NCBI GenBank assembly: GCA_029260755.1
Contig: JAJDCQ010000188.1
Location: 1-52,500 of the forward strand
Source of the DNA: Planctomycetota bacterium
Lineage (GTDB): Bacteria; Planctomycetota; J058; JAJDCQ01
Direction of reading: 5' to 3'
Length of the DNA stretch: 52,500 nucleotides
The translations under genes and the position numbers were made by a program. Below the pieces are notes generated by a model. That model did not search any database. It was given only the letters and a program-made list of their open reading frames with translations, and was not told the origin of the DNA. Positions 51,732 through 52,500 of the stretch are shown one piece after another (the stretch's first letter is position 1; the number at the start of each line of letters is the position of its first letter).

Positions 51732-52500
51732 ATGCGACCGATTCTCGTCGTTCTCCCGACCTGGGCCCTCCTCGTCCTGTCCTCCATCTTCGCGCTCTGG
51801 TGCGTGATCTCGGGGTGGCGCGGCGTCTCGAAGTCGCGCGCCGCGGGGGAGGATCCCGATGTCGCGGGCGCGTGGCAGGTGAGCGTCTTCGGCGTGGCGC
51901 AGCTCGTCTTCTTCTCGGTCGCGGTGTTCGGCGGCTGGATGGACCAGTTCAAGATCTACTCCTACGGCACGTGCCTCATGGTCGGGTTCGGCCTCGCGAT
52001 CGCCCTGGGGGTCGTCCTGGTGCGGCGCCGCGGGCTCGACTGGAGCCCGGTGATCGACATGGGCCTGCTCGCGATCGTGAGCGCGATCTTCGGCTCGAGG
52101 CTGTTCTACTACGTCTACAACTACGAGAAGCGCTTCGCGGATGAGCCGTGGACGGCGTTTCTCCGGATCGATCAGGGCGGCATGACGGTGATCGGCGGCG
52201 TGATCTTCGCCGGTCTGGCCGTCGGCTGGTACATCCGGCGAAACAAGCTCCCGGGGCTCGCCTACGCCGATGCGTGCGCCGCGCCAATCCCGCTCGGGCA
52301 GGCGATCGGGCGCCTCGGCTGTTACATGAACGGATGCTGCTGGGGGAAGCCGGTCGAGGAGGGCGGGTTCGTCGCGAACCTCTTCGGGAGCGGATGTCGG
52401 TTTCCGAGGTTCCTCGAGGAGGGCGCGGACGGCGTCGTGATGACCGTCGGCTCGCCGCCCTTCATGCAACATCGCGACGAGCTCGGCCTTGTCCCCGATC
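51732..52500 (+). CDS. lgt: Prolipoprotein diacylglyceryl transferase, 5' part (cut by window end)
   Basis: The first 256 codons, open to the window edge. Lgt transfers diacylglycerol from phosphatidylglycerol to the lipobox cysteine of prolipoproteins in the cytoplasmic membrane. Seen here: several membrane helices (about 5-27, 48-68, 75-97, 108-125, 150-168), the YSYGTCLMVGFGLA segment, FGSRLFYYVYNY, a GGMTVIGGVIFAG glycine stretch, and the highly conserved PLGQAIGRLGCYMNGCCWGKP, which matches the Lgt signature IGR-x-x-C-x-x-N-G-C-C. An N-terminal extension of about 65 residues with an extra helix precedes the usual start of the family. GACGAGG lies 7 nt before the ATG. Confidence 0.92.
   Translation, partial: MRPILVVLPTWALLVLSSIFALWCVISGWRGVSKSRAAGEDPDVAGAWQVSVFGVAQLVFFSVAVFGGWMDQFKIYSYGTCLMVGFGLAIALGVVLVRRRGLDWSPVIDMGLLAIVSAIFGSRLFYYVYNYEKRFADEPWTAFLRIDQGGMTVIGGVIFAGLAVGWYIRRNKLPGLAYADACAAPIPLGQAIGRLGCYMNGCCWGKPVEEGGFVANLFGSGCRFPRFLEEGADGVVMTVGSPPFMQHRDELGLVPD

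Overview
The window is about 52.5 kb of very GC-rich bacterial chromosome, densely packed on both strands. Strong third-position GC bias gives nearly every real gene long antisense open frames, which are not annotated here. The content suggests a large-genome, developmentally or signalling-complex bacterium: four apparently active Hanks-type Ser/Thr kinases fused to sensor domains, two FHA proteins, two giant or multidomain sigma54-activator proteins, two ECF sigma/anti-sigma pairs, one two-component system and one DUF222/HNH protein. Planctomycetota is the first guess and Myxococcota the main alternative; no rRNA or single-copy marker other than a partial lgt is present, so this is inference. 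No tRNA, rRNA, CRISPR array or complete insertion sequence was seen.

Layout. 1-457: a possible gene tail and a degenerate 13-bp tandem repeat. 458-7358: a cytosolic Ser/Thr kinase, divergent from a membrane FHA/beta-propeller protein. 7511-11809: a HEAT-like membrane protein followed by a transmembrane Ser/Thr kinase. 11857-12065: a 209-bp MITE-like element with inverted termini, landing on the stop codon of a PuuC-like aldehyde dehydrogenase (12062-13573). 13666-19899: a 2077-residue pseudokinase/ATPase/GAF/sigma54-AAA/Fis-HTH regulator. 19971-22561: a secreted protein and a DUF222/HNH-like protein whose HNH core is degenerate. 22516-29604: a minus-strand run of six genes (VIT-vWA protein, OmpR-type regulator, histidine kinase, ECF sigma, zinc anti-sigma, secreted protein). 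29764-33360: a Ser/Thr kinase reading divergently from that run and sharing a regulatory region that holds GTAAC-type repeats. 33411-33640: two nearly identical 77-bp REPIN-like hairpins. 33744-36399: a DUF169 protein and a class III alcohol dehydrogenase/MBL-hydrolase pair suited to thiol-dependent formaldehyde oxidation. 36572-38077: a polytopic membrane protein. 38112-43939: a glycosyltransferase translationally coupled to an FG-GAP Ser/Thr kinase. 44139-46891: an ECF sigma factor and its membrane anti-sigma factor, which carries an ARPP-1-like outer domain. 47095-51527: a YbjN-like protein, and divergently Fur, an FGE-fold protein without catalytic cysteines, and an FHA-GAF-sigma54 activator with a broken Walker B. 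51732-end: the start of lgt.

How it works together. Most of the window is signal transduction across the membrane. Kinases with cytosolic catalytic domains and large outer solenoid or propeller domains would phosphorylate targets read by FHA proteins. Two sigma54-type activators, two ECF switches and one two-component system would turn signals into transcription. Several members look catalytically dead but structurally intact (the pseudokinase, the Walker B-less activator, the cysteine-less FGE, the HNH without its histidine pair). This suggests scaffold or sensor roles, and these are the best candidates for undescribed biology. Promoters could be proposed for several genes from -35/-10 matches with 16-18 bp spacing; two of them imply leaderless or nearly leaderless transcripts.
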